This document shows positions 6,858 through 16,288 of a stretch of 53,663 nt of DNA, piece after piece. The notes under the pieces are model-generated. The model made no database searches and had not been told where the DNA came from. It was given only the letters and a program-made list of their open reading frames with translations. The stretch is from the NCBI GenBank assembly GCA_944386095.1, contig CALWZU010000098.1, positions 1 through 53,663 on the forward strand, read 5' to 3'. Within the stretch, counting starts at the first letter, position 1; the number at the start of each line of letters is the position of its first letter. This stretch comes from an uncultured Clostridia bacterium. GTDB lineage: Bacteria; Bacillota; Clostridia; Peptostreptococcales; Anaerovoracaceae. The translations under genes were made by a program, and so were the position numbers.

Positions 6858-9800
6858 ATGCCTCTGAATCAAGATATCAAAAAAGTACTGGTCATCGGCT
6901 CAGGCCCCATTGTGATCGGACAAGCGGCGGAATTTGATTACGCCGGGACCCAGGCCTGCCGCGCCCTGAAGGAAGAAGGGCTGGAGGTAGTCCTTGTAAA
7001 CACCAATCCCGACAAGATCATGACCGATCATGTGATGGCCGATAAAATTTATATCGAGCCCCTGACCCTGGAAATCGTTAAAAGAATCATCGAAAAAGAA
7101 AAACCCGACAGCCTTTTGTCAACCCTGGGCGGTCAGACGGGTCTTACCCTTTCCATGCAGCTTGACAGAGAGGGCTTTCTGGAAAAGCATGGTGTAAAGC
7201 TTCTGGGCTCTAACCGGGAAACCATCGATAAGGCGGAGGACCGGCAGATCTTTAAGGATACGATGGAAGCCATCGGCCAGCCGGTGATCCCCTCTACCGT
7301 GGTTCACGATGTGGAAAGCGCCGTGGCTTTTGCCGATGAGATCGGCTATCCCTTGATCATCCGTCCCGGATTTACCCTGGGGGGCACGGGAGGCGGCATC
7401 GTTCATAATGAAGAGGAGCTGCGGGAGATTACCAAAAACGGGCTGCGGCTTTCTCCCATTACCCAGTGCCTTGTGGAAAAATGTATCGCCGGCTGGAAGG
7501 AAATCGAATTTGAGGTTATGAGGGACAGCAAGGGAAACGTCATTTCCATCTGCAGTATGGAAAACATGGATCCCGTGGGCGTACATACAGGCGACAGCAT
7601 CGTGGTGGCGCCGGCTGTGACCCTTTCCGACAAGGAATATCAAATGCTGCGGACGGCGGCACTGAACATTATAAAAGAGCTGAAGGTCAACGGGGGCTGT
7701 AACTGCCAGTTTGCTTTAAATCCCAACAGCTTTGAGTATGCTGTAATCGAGGTCAATCCCAGAGTTTCCCGTTCTTCTGCCCTGGCCTCCAAAGCCACCG
7801 GCTATCCCATTGCCAAGGTCGCCGCAAAGATCGCCATCGGCTATACCCTGGATGAGATCAAAAATGCCATCACAGGCAACACCTATGCCTGCTTTGAACC
7901 TTCCATCGACTATCTGGTAGTCAAATTCCCCAAATGGCCCTTTGATAAATTCGTGTATGCGAAAAGAGAGCTGGGTACGCAGATGAAGGCCACGGGAGAA
8001 GTCATGGCCATCGGGACCAGCTTTGAGCAGGGGATCATGAAAGCGGTACGGGGCGCCGAGATCGGAAGGGATACGCTGAATCATCCCAAATTTATGGAAA
8101 TGACCACCGAGGAAATCAGAGCGAAGCTTCATGACTGCGACGATGAAAGAATTTTTGTCATCTACCAGGCTCTTAAAAGAGGGATCAGCCCCAAAGAGAT
8201 TTTTGATATTACCAAAATCGATCCCTGGTTTACCTGCAAGCTGAGAAATCTGATCCGCATGGAGGAAGCGCTTTCCCAGGCGGATGAGCTGAGCGATGAT
8301 TTATATCTTTCCGCTAAAAAATACGGCTTTCTGGATAAAACCATCGAGGAAATATCCGGAAAGGAAATCAAAAATAAGCGTTATGCCTCTTATAAGATGG
8401 TAGATACCTGCGCCGCTGAATTTAAAGCGGAAACCCCGTATTTTTATTCTACCTACGATGATGAAAACGAGGCGGAAGAGTTTATCGAGGAAAAGGGCGC
8501 AGCCCACAAAAAGACCGTGATCGTATTCGGAGCGGGCCCTATCCGCATCGGACAGGGAATCGAGTTTGACTATGCTTCCGTACAATGCGTGTGGGCTTTG
8601 AAAAAACTTGGCTATGATGTGGTTATCGTCAATAACAACCCCGAAACCGTATCCACGGACTTTGATACCGCCGACCGGCTGTATTTTGAGCCTCTTACGG
8701 AAGAGGACGCCATGAGCATCATCCATACGGAAAAGCCCTACGGCGTTGTGGTGGCTTTTGGCGGACAAACGGCCATCAAGCTGACAAAGCATTTAAACCA
8801 TCACGGCGTGAGGATCCTTGGGACCTCTCCCGACAGCATCGACCGGGCGGAGGATAGAGAACGCTTTGACGAGCTTTTGGAAGAGCTTCAAATCAAACGG
8901 CCGGTTGGGTATACCGTCATGACGAAGGAGGAGGCCTTTGAAACGGCGGATAAAATCGGCTATCCGGTCTTGCTCAGACCCTCCTACGTCCTGGGGGGAC
9001 AAAACATGATCATCGCCTTTAACAAAGAAGATGTCAACGAATATATGGATATTATCCTTTCCCAGAATATCGAAAACCCTGTTCTGATCGACAAGTACAT
9101 GATGGGGACCGAGCTTGAGATCGATGCTATCTGCGATGGAACGGATATCCTGATCCCCGGCATCATGGAGCATATCGAAAGAGCCGGCGTTCACTCCGGA
9201 GACTCCATTGCCGTTTATCCTGCATGGAGCCTGACCGATGATTTTGTGGAAAAGATCCTGGATTATTCCAAGCGTCTGGCTGTTTCTTTGGAAACCAAGG
9301 GACTGATCAACATCCAGTATCTGATTTATCAAAACGAGCTTTATGTGATCGAGGCCAATCCCAGATCCTCAAGAACCGTTCCCTATATCAGCAAGGTGAC
9401 GGGGGTTACCATGGCGGAACTGGCGACAAGAGCCATGTTTGGGGAAGCTCTTAAGGATATGGGCTACGGAACGGGACTTTATAAAATCCCTCCTTATTTT
9501 GCCGTCAAGGTGCCGGTGTTCTCCTTTGAAAAGCTCATTAACGTAGATACCCATCTGGGGCCGGAGATGAAATCCACCGGAGAGGTACTGGGCATTGCGG
9601 GTACTTTGGAGGAGGCTTTATACAAGGGCCTTGTGGCCGCCGGGTATAAAATGAAAAAAGAGGGAGGCGTCCTGATTACCATCCGTGATGCGGACAAGCC
9701 GGAAATCGGAGACATTGCCAGGAAATTCAGCGATCTTGGCTTTAAGCTTTATGCTACGGCGGGAACCGCCAGAGTGCTCAAGGATGAAGGCCTGGAGGTA

Positions 9801-10904
9801 GCGGTGGTAGGAAAGATCCATGAATCGGAGCACAACTGCCTGACCCTTTTGGAAAGCGGCGTTGTGGATTATATCATTTCCACCTCTTCCAGAGGCAGGA
9901 TCCCCACCCAGGATTCCGTTATCATCAGAAGAAAATCCGTGGAGCTTTCCATTCCCTGCCTGACCTCCATCGATACGGCAAACGCGCTGGCCGACAGCCT
10001 TAGAAGCCGTTATTCCCAGGTGAGCACAGAGCTTGTAAACCTCAACGATATGCGCAGCGAAAGAGTAAAGCTGAAATTTACCAAAATGCATGGCTGCAAA
10101 AACGACTATATCTATTTCAACTGCTTCCATCAATCCATCAACAATCCGGAGGGACTGAGCGTCAGCCTTTCCGACCGGCATCTGGGGATCGGGGGCGACG
10201 GCGTAGTGCTGATCTGTCCTTCTGATGTGGCGGATGCCAAGATGCGGATGTTCAATCTGGACGGAAGCGAGGGAAAAATGTGCGGAAATGCGATCCGCTG
10301 TGTGGGGAAATATCTGTATGATAATGATATCGTCAAAAAAGAAGAGATGACCATTGAAACCCTAAGCGGCATCAAAAAGCTTTCTTTGTTCCGGCAAAAC
10401 GGCGAGATCAAATTCGCCAAGGTGGATATGGGAAAGGCCATCCTTGAGGCAAAGGCCGTTCCGGTGCTGATAGATGAGGAAAAGGTCATCCATCATCCCA
10501 CGAAGATCGGCGATAAGGAATATGCCATCACCTGCCTTTCCATGGGCAATCCCCACTGTGTTGTCTTTGAGGAAAATGTGGATGCTTTGAAGCTGGATGT
10601 ATTGGGGCCTGTGTTTGAACATCATCCGATCTTCCCGGAGCGGGTCAACACGGAATTTGTAAAGGTGATCGATGCGCATACCCTGAAAATGCGGGTATGG
10701 GAAAGAGGCAGCGGAGAAACCTGGGCCTGCGGTACAGGGGCCTGCGCGGCGGCTGTGGCGGCTGTGGAAAACGGCTTTTGCAAAAAGGATACGGATATTA
10801 CCGTGCGGCTGAAGGGCGGTAATCTGGTGATCCGTTACACAGACGAAACGGTGTACATGACCGGTAACGCCGAAAAAATCTTTGACGGGGAAATCGAGAT
10901 TTAG
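6858..10904 (+). CDS. carB-dapF: Carbamoyl-phosphate synthase large subunit fused to diaminopimelate epimerase (CarB-DapF)
   Basis: A single 1348-codon frame. Residues 1-1064 are a complete CarB: two ATP-grasp halves, each starting with a VIGSGPIVIGQAAEFDYAG-type motif (near 12 and about 560), an oligomerisation region between them, and a C-terminal MGS-like allosteric domain (about 935-1055, GGVLITIRDADKPEIGD onward). Residues 1065-1348 are a complete DapF: TKMHGCKNDYIYF, catalytic Cys in DGSEGKMCGNAIRC, and the second catalytic Cys in GETWACGTGACAAA. DapF interconverts LL- and meso-diaminopimelate for lysine and peptidoglycan. The join falls at Met1065 (10050), with no ribosome binding site before it, so this reads as a true fusion with full-length partners. 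HGCKND differs from the usual HGxGND. Could be processed after translation. Confidence 0.93.
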   Translation: MPLNQDIKKVLVIGSGPIVIGQAAEFDYAGTQACRALKEEGLEVVLVNTNPDKIMTDHVMADKIYIEPLTLEIVKRIIEKEKPDSLLSTLGGQTGLTLSMQLDREGFLEKHGVKLLGSNRETIDKAEDRQIFKDTMEAIGQPVIPSTVVHDVESAVAFADEIGYPLIIRPGFTLGGTGGGIVHNEEELREITKNGLRLSPITQCLVEKCIAGWKEIEFEVMRDSKGNVISICSMENMDPVGVHTGDSIVVAPAVTLSDKEYQMLRTAALNIIKELKVNGGCNCQFALNPNSFEYAVIEVNPRVSRSSALASKATGYPIAKVAAKIAIGYTLDEIKNAITGNTYACFEPSIDYLVVKFPKWPFDKFVYAKRELGTQMKATGEVMAIGTSFEQGIMKAVRGAEIGRDTLNHPKFMEMTTEEIRAKLHDCDDERIFVIYQALKRGISPKEIFDITKIDPWFTCKLRNLIRMEEALSQADELSDDLYLSAKKYGFLDKTIEEISGKEIKNKRYASYKMVDTCAAEFKAETPYFYSTYDDENEAEEFIEEKGAAHKKTVIVFGAGPIRIGQGIEFDYASVQCVWALKKLGYDVVIVNNNPETVSTDFDTADRLYFEPLTEEDAMSIIHTEKPYGVVVAFGGQTAIKLTKHLNHHGVRILGTSPDSIDRAEDRERFDELLEELQIKRPVGYTVMTKEEAFETADKIGYPVLLRPSYVLGGQNMIIAFNKEDVNEYMDIILSQNIENPVLIDKYMMGTELEIDAICDGTDILIPGIMEHIERAGVHSGDSIAVYPAWSLTDDFVEKILDYSKRLAVSLETKGLINIQYLIYQNELYVIEANPRSSRTVPYISKVTGVTMAELATRAMFGEALKDMGYGTGLYKIPPYFAVKVPVFSFEKLINVDTHLGPEMKSTGEVLGIAGTLEEALYKGLVAAGYKMKKEGGVLITIRDADKPEIGDIARKFSDLGFKLYATAGTARVLKDEGLEVAVVGKIHESEHNCLTLLESGVVDYIISTSSRGRIPTQDSVIIRRKSVELSIPCLTSIDTANALADSLRSRYSQVSTELVNLNDMRSERVKLKFTKMHGCKNDYIYFNCFHQSINNPEGLSVSLSDRHLGIGGDGVVLICPSDVADAKMRMFNLDGSEGKMCGNAIRCVGKYLYDNDIVKKEEMTIETLSGIKKLSLFRQNGEIKFAKVDMGKAILEAKAVPVLIDEEKVIHHPTKIGDKEYAITCLSMGNPHCVVFEENVDALKLDVLGPVFEHHPIFPERVNTEFVKVIDAHTLKMRVWERGSGETWACGTGACAAAVAAVENGFCKKDTDITVRLKGGNLVIRYTDETVYMTGNAEKIFDGEIEI

Positions 10905-10953
10905 CATGAACAAATCATAAAGCCTCATTATTTTAAAGTACAGTTATTGAACC

Positions 10954-10990
10954 GGCTCCGCACTGTTATCCTGGTGCGGAGCCCCTTTGC
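10954..10990 (+). terminator. Terminator after carB-dapF
   Basis: A perfect 10-bp GC-rich stem: GGCTCCGCAC (10954-10963) with GTGCGGAGCC (10974-10983), 10-base loop, followed by a short CCTTT tract. Confidence 0.7.
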
Positions 10991-11013
10991 CTTGTAAAAA
11001 GGGAGGAAGGAAA

Positions 11014-12399
11014 ATGGGAATTGTAGGCGCTTATGCGCTGCCGCACCCTCCTTTGATCATTCCCCAGATCGGAAAAGGGGAAGAAAAAAAGATTCAAAGG
11101 ACGGTGGAGGCATACGATCAGGCTGCAAGGGAAATCGCTTCCTGGGAGCCGGAAACCCTTGTGATCATCAGCCCTCACGCCGTTATGTACCAGGATTATA
11201 TCCACATCGCGCCGGGAGAAAGGGCTTTTGGAAGCTTTGAGTCCTTTGGATACGCCGGCGTGGGAATCGGCGTTTCCTGTGACCTGGCTATGGGAGAAAT
11301 GGTGGAAAAAAAGGCCAGGGAAGCCGGCATTGCTGCCGGAGGCCTTGGAAGGATCGATGATTCCATCGATCATGGGGGATTGATTCCCCTGTACTTTATC
11401 CGCCGGTATCTGCCGGATTTCCAGGTGTGCCGGATCAGCGTTTCAGGCCTTGGGCTTTCAGAGCATTACCGCTTCGGCATGTGCCTCAGAGCTGCGGCGG
11501 AGGCTCTTGGACGGCGGATCGCGATCGTGGCAAGCGGGGACCTTTCCCATCATTTGAAGGATTCGGGGGTTTATTCCTATACGCCTCAGGGACCGGCCTT
11601 TGATAAACGGCTGACCGATGATTTCAAAAAGGGAGATTTTATGGATTTTTTCCGTTTTTCCGAGGATTTCTGCCAGTCTGCCGGAGAATGCGGGATGAGG
11701 GGCTTTATGATGATGGCGGGCGCTTTTGAGGAAAGAAAGGTAAAGCCCCGTTTCCTTTCTTATGAGGGCCCCTTTGGGGTAGGCTACTGCGTATGTGGAT
11801 TTTTGGATCAGGGACCGGATCCTTCCCGGGGGTTTTACCGGTTATGGAAAAAGGAAAGGCGTGATGCGGCAAGGGAAATCGCCGGGAGATCGGATCCGTA
11901 TGTACAGCTTGCAAGGCGCAGTATTCAGTATTATCTGAAGGAGCGGCACACAATGGAGCTTCCCGAAGATCTGCCCTGTGAAATGAGGGAAAAACAGGCG
12001 GGGGTTTTTGTATCTTTGAAAAAAGAGGGCAGGCTCAGAGGCTGTATTGGAACCATCGAGCCTACCTGCGGCCGCCTGGGGGAGGAAATCCTTTATAATG
12101 CCGTAGGAGCCGCCATCGGAGATCCCCGTTTCCCTCCCGTGCAAAAGGAGGAGCTGGAGGAACTTGTGATAACGGTAGACGTACTGTCTGAGCCCCAGCC
12201 TGTCAGCGGACCGGAGGATTTGGATCCCCGGCGCTATGGAGTGATCGTAAGCTATGGGAACCTGAAAGGGCTTTTGCTTCCGGATCTGGAGGGGATCCAC
12301 ACGCCGCAGGAACAGATCCGGATCGCTCTGAAAAAAGCCGGGATACCCAGCGCTGTTGAATATAAGCTGAGCCGCTTTGAAGTGACGCGGCATCATTAG
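11014..12399 (+). CDS. MEMO-AMMECR1 fusion protein (AmmeMemoRadiSam systems B and A)
   Basis: 461 residues. The N-terminal part (about 1-265) is a MEMO/extradiol-dioxygenase-like domain: AYALPHPPLIIPQIG, VIISPHAVMYQDYI, IDDSIDHGGLIPLYF and ASGDLSHHLKD supply the usual His/Asp/Glu pocket. The C-terminal part (about 285-461) is an AMMECR1 domain with the hallmark LRGCIGTIEPT. The two families plus a radical SAM enzyme form the conserved AmmeMemoRadiSam set; its chemistry is not settled to my knowledge. The start at 11014 follows GGGAGG; an upstream in-frame codon lacks one. The radical SAM partner begins 3 bases after the stop. Confidence 0.9.
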   Translation: MGIVGAYALPHPPLIIPQIGKGEEKKIQRTVEAYDQAAREIASWEPETLVIISPHAVMYQDYIHIAPGERAFGSFESFGYAGVGIGVSCDLAMGEMVEKKAREAGIAAGGLGRIDDSIDHGGLIPLYFIRRYLPDFQVCRISVSGLGLSEHYRFGMCLRAAAEALGRRIAIVASGDLSHHLKDSGVYSYTPQGPAFDKRLTDDFKKGDFMDFFRFSEDFCQSAGECGMRGFMMMAGAFEERKVKPRFLSYEGPFGVGYCVCGFLDQGPDPSRGFYRLWKKERRDAAREIAGRSDPYVQLARRSIQYYLKERHTMELPEDLPCEMREKQAGVFVSLKKEGRLRGCIGTIEPTCGRLGEEILYNAVGAAIGDPRFPPVQKEELEELVITVDVLSEPQPVSGPEDLDPRRYGVIVSYGNLKGLLLPDLEGIHTPQEQIRIALKKAGIPSAVEYKLSRFEVTRHH

Positions 12400-12402
12400 A
12401 AT

Positions 12403-13266
12403 ATGGATGTAAGACAGAAAGGTATGGAAACGAAGATGGAAAAAATCAAGTGCGAAATCTGTCCCTGGGCCTGCAGCCTGCAGGAAGGCGAAAACGGCTT
12501 TTGCGGCGTTCGGGGCAACCGGGAAGGAAGGATACAGAATATCAATTACGGTAAACTGGCTGTCGCTTCTTTGGATCCCATCGAAAAAAAACCCTTAAAG
12601 CGTTTTCATCCCGGCAGCAAGATCCTTTCCATCGGCGCCAACGGATGCAATCTTCGATGCCGGCATTGTCAGAATTTCAGCTTTGTCATGGCGGCCGACT
12701 ATGAGATCGATATGATGGAAACAGATCCCCGGGAGGTGGTGGAAACGGCGCTTTCCTATCGGGACCAGGGCAATATCGGTCTTGCCTTTACCTATAACGA
12801 ACCGGTGACCATGTATGATTTTATGATGGACACCGCGAAGCTTTCCAAGGAAAAAGGGCTTTTGAACGTGATGGTCACAAACGGCTACATTAATGAAGAA
12901 CCCCTTCGGAGGCTCCTTCCCTATATGGATGCCATGAACATCGATTTGAAATGCTTTACAAACGAGGGCTATGAAAAGCTGGGGGGAAGGCTTGATGTGG
13001 TGAAACGAAGCATCGAGATCGCTCAGGCTGCCTGCCATGTGGAAATCGCCTGCCTGATCATTCCCGGAGAAAACGATTCCCCTGAAGAGATGGAGGAGGC
13101 CATGAAATGGCTTTCATCTGTGAATCCTGAAATTCCCGTTCACATCGACCGTTTTTTCCCTATGTACAAGGTGCTGGATAAGCCGCCCACTCCCATGAAG
13201 ACCCTGGAGATGCTCAGGGAGGTGGCGGAGAGATATATGAAGTATGTATTTCTGGGAAATGTATAA
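12403..13266 (+). CDS. AmmeMemoRadiSam system radical SAM enzyme
   Basis: 287 residues, PflA-like radical SAM protein. An N-terminal Cys pair region CEICPWACSLQEGENGFCGVRGN precedes the cluster-binding motif CNLRCRHCQNFS (CxxxCxxC), then LAFTYNEPVTMYDF and FTNEGYEKLGG as in this subfamily. It generates a 5'-deoxyadenosyl radical for an unknown substrate, presumably connected to the MEMO-AMMECR1 protein next door. Start is uncertain: ATGs at 12403, 12424 and 12436 are all in frame and none has an ideal ribosome binding site; tight spacing suggests coupling. Confidence 0.9.
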   Translation: MDVRQKGMETKMEKIKCEICPWACSLQEGENGFCGVRGNREGRIQNINYGKLAVASLDPIEKKPLKRFHPGSKILSIGANGCNLRCRHCQNFSFVMAADYEIDMMETDPREVVETALSYRDQGNIGLAFTYNEPVTMYDFMMDTAKLSKEKGLLNVMVTNGYINEEPLRRLLPYMDAMNIDLKCFTNEGYEKLGGRLDVVKRSIEIAQAACHVEIACLIIPGENDSPEEMEEAMKWLSSVNPEIPVHIDRFFPMYKVLDKPPTPMKTLEMLREVAERYMKYVFLGNV

Positions 13267-13299
13267 AATATACGTACAATCCAATCCCATCAACAAAGA

Positions 13300-13351
13300 A
13301 AAACGCCGCAGGGGGCTTCTCTGACAGAAGGAATCCCTTTACGGCGTTTTT
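13300..13351. terminator. Bidirectional terminator between convergent genes
   Basis: AAACGCCG (13301-13308) pairs with CGGCGTTT (13342-13349), flanked by A-run and T-run, between the radical SAM gene and the minus-strand DUF1846 gene. Confidence 0.85.
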
Positions 13352-13381
13352 ATATGTTGTTGTATGCTCTGGCTTACAGGA

Positions 13382-14896
13382 TCAGATGTTGTAATAGAGA
13401 TTTTTGGAGGAAAAAACCGGGTCGCAGGTACAGTCAATTCCCATATCCAGCAAGGTCATTTCCACATTTTTGGAAAGCATGCTGGTGCAATGTGCCCGGC
13501 AGTCCCTCAGCTCGGATATTTTTTCAAGAGCCATCTGGGCCGTGGGATTGGTGGCGGCGCAAAGGGTCAGGGCGATCAGCGTTTCATCGCAGTCCAGGGC
13601 AGCGTTTTCCTTTTTCCACAGGCTGCATTTTAAATACTGGATAGGCTCTAAAATCACAGGAGAAATCAGATGCAGCTCGTCGCTGATACCGGCGATTTCT
13701 TTAACGGCGTTCAAAATACAGGCAGAGGGCGCGTCCATGACCCGGGAGCTTTTTCCCGTAACGATCTTTCCGTTGGGAAGCTCAAGAGCCATAACCGTGA
13801 CGATCTGATCCGATTCCAGGCTGGCGTTGAGCTTAGCGGCTCTTTCCCGGGCCGGGCCCACTACATTCCTGTCATCCTCCTTCAGGCCAAAATCATCCAT
13901 TAAGAGCTTGGCTTTTTCCAGGCACTCCTCGTCCAGGCTGCCTTTTTTATAATCGCATTTGGCAATCAGGTATCTTCTGACGATTTCCTGAAGAGAAGCT
14001 TCCCGAACCACCGCGTCGTCGGTAATGCAAAGGCCGACCCGGTTAACGCCCATGTCGGTGGGGGACTGGTAAACGGATTCCTCTCCCGTGATTTTTTCGA
14101 TGATCCGTTTGATAACAGGAAACATTTCCAGATCCCGGTTATAATTGACCGCTTGAATACCGTGGGCTTCCAGATGGAAATTGTCGATCATATTCACATC
14201 CTTCAGATCCAGGGTGGCGGCTTCATAGGCCACATTCAGCGGGTGCTTGAGAGGGATGTTCCATACGGGGAAGGTTTCGAATTTGGAATAGGCGGCCTTT
14301 CTGCCCATTTTGTTTTCATGATAAAGCTGGCTGAGACAGGTAGCCAGTTTGCCGCTGCCGGGTCCGGGACCGGTGACGGCAACGATGGGCTTTGTAGCGA
14401 CGATATAAGGATTTGCCCCATAGCCTTCATCGCTGACGATCATATCCACATCGGTGGGATAGCCCTTGGTGGCGGTATGGGTATATACCTTGATCCCTCT
14501 GCGCTCCAGCTTTGTCATAAAGGTATCCGTCGCCGGATGGGGCTCATAGCGGGTAATGACCACGCTGTTGACGGAAAGATCGTGGTTTCGGAAATCATCG
14601 ATCAGCCGAAAGACCTCCGCATCGTAGGTGATGCCAAAATCCTGTCTTGTTTTGTTGCGTTCGATATCTCCGGAAAAAATACAGATGATGATTTCCAGAT
14701 TATCCTTCAGCCGGGAAAGAAGCTTGATTTTTGCGTTTTCATCAAAGCCGGGCAGGACGCGTTTGGCGTGTTTATCAAAAATCAGCTTTCCTCCGAATTC
14801 AATATAAAGCCTTTGTCCCTGGGGAATTCGTTCCAATATGTATTTAGACTGTTCCTCCAGATATTTTTCCGAATCAAAACCGATGGCGCGGGGCAT
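13382..14896 (-). CDS. DUF1846 family protein
   Basis: 504 residues, normal for the DUF1846 family of Firmicutes and other anaerobes. Family function is not established. A glycine-rich loop [17 protein letters not shown] near residue 175-190 looks like a nucleotide-binding P-loop, followed by [21 protein letters not shown]; the C-terminal half is an alpha/beta domain with HCTSMLS. No signal peptide. GGAGG sits before the ATG on the minus strand. It is the only minus-strand gene in the left 45 kb. Confidence 0.88.
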   Translation of the reverse strand: MPRAIGFDSEKYLEEQSKYILERIPQGQRLYIEFGGKLIFDKHAKRVLPGFDENAKIKLLSRLKDNLEIIICIFSGDIERNKTRQDFGITYDAEVFRLIDDFRNHDLSVNSVVITRYEPHPATDTFMTKLERRGIKVYTHTATKGYPTDVDMIVSDEGYGANPYIVATKPIVAVTGPGPGSGKLATCLSQLYHENKMGRKAAYSKFETFPVWNIPLKHPLNVAYEAATLDLKDVNMIDNFHLEAHGIQAVNYNRDLEMFPVIKRIIEKITGEESVYQSPTDMGVNRVGLCITDDAVVREASLQEIVRRYLIAKCDYKKGSLDEECLEKAKLLMDDFGLKEDDRNVVGPARERAAKLNASLESDQIVTVMALELPNGKIVTGKSSRVMDAPSACILNAVKEIAGISDELHLISPVILEPIQYLKCSLWKKENAALDCDETLIALTLCAATNPTAQMALEKISELRDCRAHCTSMLSKNVEMTLLDMGIDCTCDPVFSSKNLYYNI

Positions 14897-14929
14897 TTTG
14901 TTTCCTCCATTTCCAAGTTAAAGGGTTAA

Positions 14930-15103
14930 ACGACTACTCTGTTACTCTTATTCCTTTTGAATATTGTGAATTCCAATACATTTCATTTTACTTCCAATCC
15001 AGAAAAATGTAAATAGAACATGAAAAGATCAAAAATTTTTTTAATCAGCCGACAACAATTTTATAATAAAAGGGAATATTACCAAAAACAGGAAAAAAAT
15101 AAA
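14930..15103. other. AT-rich divergent intergenic region
   Basis: Between the minus-strand DUF1846 gene and the promoter of the Tad-like operon. Very AT-rich (runs of A and T), no gene and no clear repeat; it presumably contains the DUF1846 promoter, which I could not pin down. Confidence 0.5.
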
Positions 15104-15132
15104 TTGACAAAATATGTAAATTGAGCTATAGT
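15104..15132 (+). promoter_or_regulatory. Near-consensus promoter of the Tad-like operon
   Basis: TTGACA (15104-15109), exactly 17 bases, TATAGT (15127-15132). It lies 45 bases before the first gene. No other promoter or terminator is obvious until 28.3 kb, implying a transcript of about 13 kb. Confidence 0.85.
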
Positions 15133-15176
15133 GAAAATGTAAAAAATATACAAAAATTGAAGAAAAGGGGGATGAT

Positions 15177-15632
15177 ATGAAATCGTATCAAAATGACTGG
15201 GGGACGCTCATAAGCCAGTACCAGGAAGGGCGCCGAAGGGTAGGCCGTTTTTCCAGAAATATGACAGAGGAGGGACAGGAAGAAAAAGATTTCTGGAAAA
15301 ACAGACAGGGAGAAATGGCAAAAGAAATGTTCTATGAAATGGGCGAGGCCGTTTCTCAGCTTAAATCCTATCATGCCGGAGCCTGCCGCCGGTTTCTGCG
15401 AGGGGAGGGAGAAAGGGTTCTGACCCGGCGGCAAAGGCAGGCGCTGGATCTGAAGGCGGCGGGATACAGCTATGCGGAAATGGGCAGGCGTCTTGGTATA
15501 TCCAGGACAGCGGCTTACAAGCTGTATCAGAGATGCGAAGAAAAAATGCAGGAAAACAGGCAATGGATGTTTCAAAAGGAGGTTAACAAATCCGACGGTT
15601 ATTGCCATGTCCAAAAGGAGGTTTGTCTATGA
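15177..15632 (+). CDS. HTH regulator at the head of the Tad-like operon
   Basis: 151 residues, not matched to a named family. The N-terminal 70 residues are charged and helical. Residues 82-120 (LTRRQRQALDLKAAGYSYAE, then MGRRLGISRTAAYKLYQR) form a helix-turn-helix like sigma-70 region 4 or LuxR-type domains. It has AAAGGGG before the ATG and its stop overlaps the next start (ATGA), so it is translated together with the CpaB-like gene. First position in the operon suggests autoregulation or control of surface-structure expression; this is inferred. Confidence 0.75.
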   Translation: MKSYQNDWGTLISQYQEGRRRVGRFSRNMTEEGQEEKDFWKNRQGEMAKEMFYEMGEAVSQLKSYHAGACRRFLRGEGERVLTRRQRQALDLKAAGYSYAEMGRRLGISRTAAYKLYQRCEEKMQENRQWMFQKEVNKSDGYCHVQKEVCL

Positions 15633-16288
15633 GATCGGTCAAAAAGGCGGCGGGTATTCTTTTGATGGCGGCTGCTCTGGTTATGATGATCTTTTGGGAA
15701 GCTGCCGGAAGAGAGGCTGTTTTATATAAGGATGTGGTGACGGCGGCTTTGCCCATCGAAAAAGGAACGGCCCTGACCTGGGATATGATCAAAACGGAAA
15801 AGGTACCCGCTCATTTACTGGTGGAGGGAGGGCTATCCGAGGAAATGGTTTCCGAATATTTGGGGAAAAAGGCCAATATACGCATTCCTGAAGGGCTTCC
15901 GCTTTCCTCTCTGTGGTTTTATCAAGATAAGGAGCTGATGCCGCAGGGCAGTTCGATTTATGTGATCCCATCTGAATGGATATTTTCCATGAGCAGCTCC
16001 CTGCGAAAAGGGGATACCGTTACGCTTTTAGGCAGGCAGCCCTCTGAAGCGGATTACGGCGATTATGAGGTGGCCTTTGTAAAGGATCAGCAGGGCAGGG
16101 AGGTGACAGAGCTTTCTGGCTTATCCCAGGAAAGACCTCTTTCCAGAACGGAGCCTTCCGCCCCTCCTGCCAGCATGGAAATTATCGCCACAAAGCAGCA
16201 GTACAGCCGTCTTGCGGCTGCGGCTTCAGGGGGAGAAACCTTCACAGCGGTGCACAAGGAGGAAATCTATGAAGAAGCCATACGATAA
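15629..16288 (+). CDS. CpaB/RcpC-like SAF-domain membrane protein
   Basis: 219 residues. Residues 6-25 (AAGILLMAAALVMMIFWEA) form a signal anchor, followed by a SAF-like domain (VVTAALPIEKGTALTWDMIKTEKVPAHLL; KKANIRIPEGLPLSSLWF) of the type found in CpaB pilus-assembly and flagellar P-ring chaperone proteins. The rest is an extracellular beta-rich part with a Ser/Pro linker (RTEPSAPPAS). In Tad systems CpaB acts outside the membrane. Start at 15629 follows AAAAGGAGGT and overlaps the regulator stop; the longer frame from 15602 is not supported. Its 3' end overlaps the next gene by 20 bases. Confidence 0.78.
   Translation: MRSVKKAAGILLMAAALVMMIFWEAAGREAVLYKDVVTAALPIEKGTALTWDMIKTEKVPAHLLVEGGLSEEMVSEYLGKKANIRIPEGLPLSSLWFYQDKELMPQGSSIYVIPSEWIFSMSSSLRKGDTVTLLGRQPSEADYGDYEVAFVKDQQGREVTELSGLSQERPLSRTEPSAPPASMEIIATKQQYSRLAAAASGGETFTAVHKEEIYEEAIR

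Noticed and set aside
14153-14929. 258-codon plus-strand frame over the DUF1846 gene
   Set aside because: Antisense shadow of a well-conserved protein; composition is not protein-like for this genome and there is no ribosome binding site.
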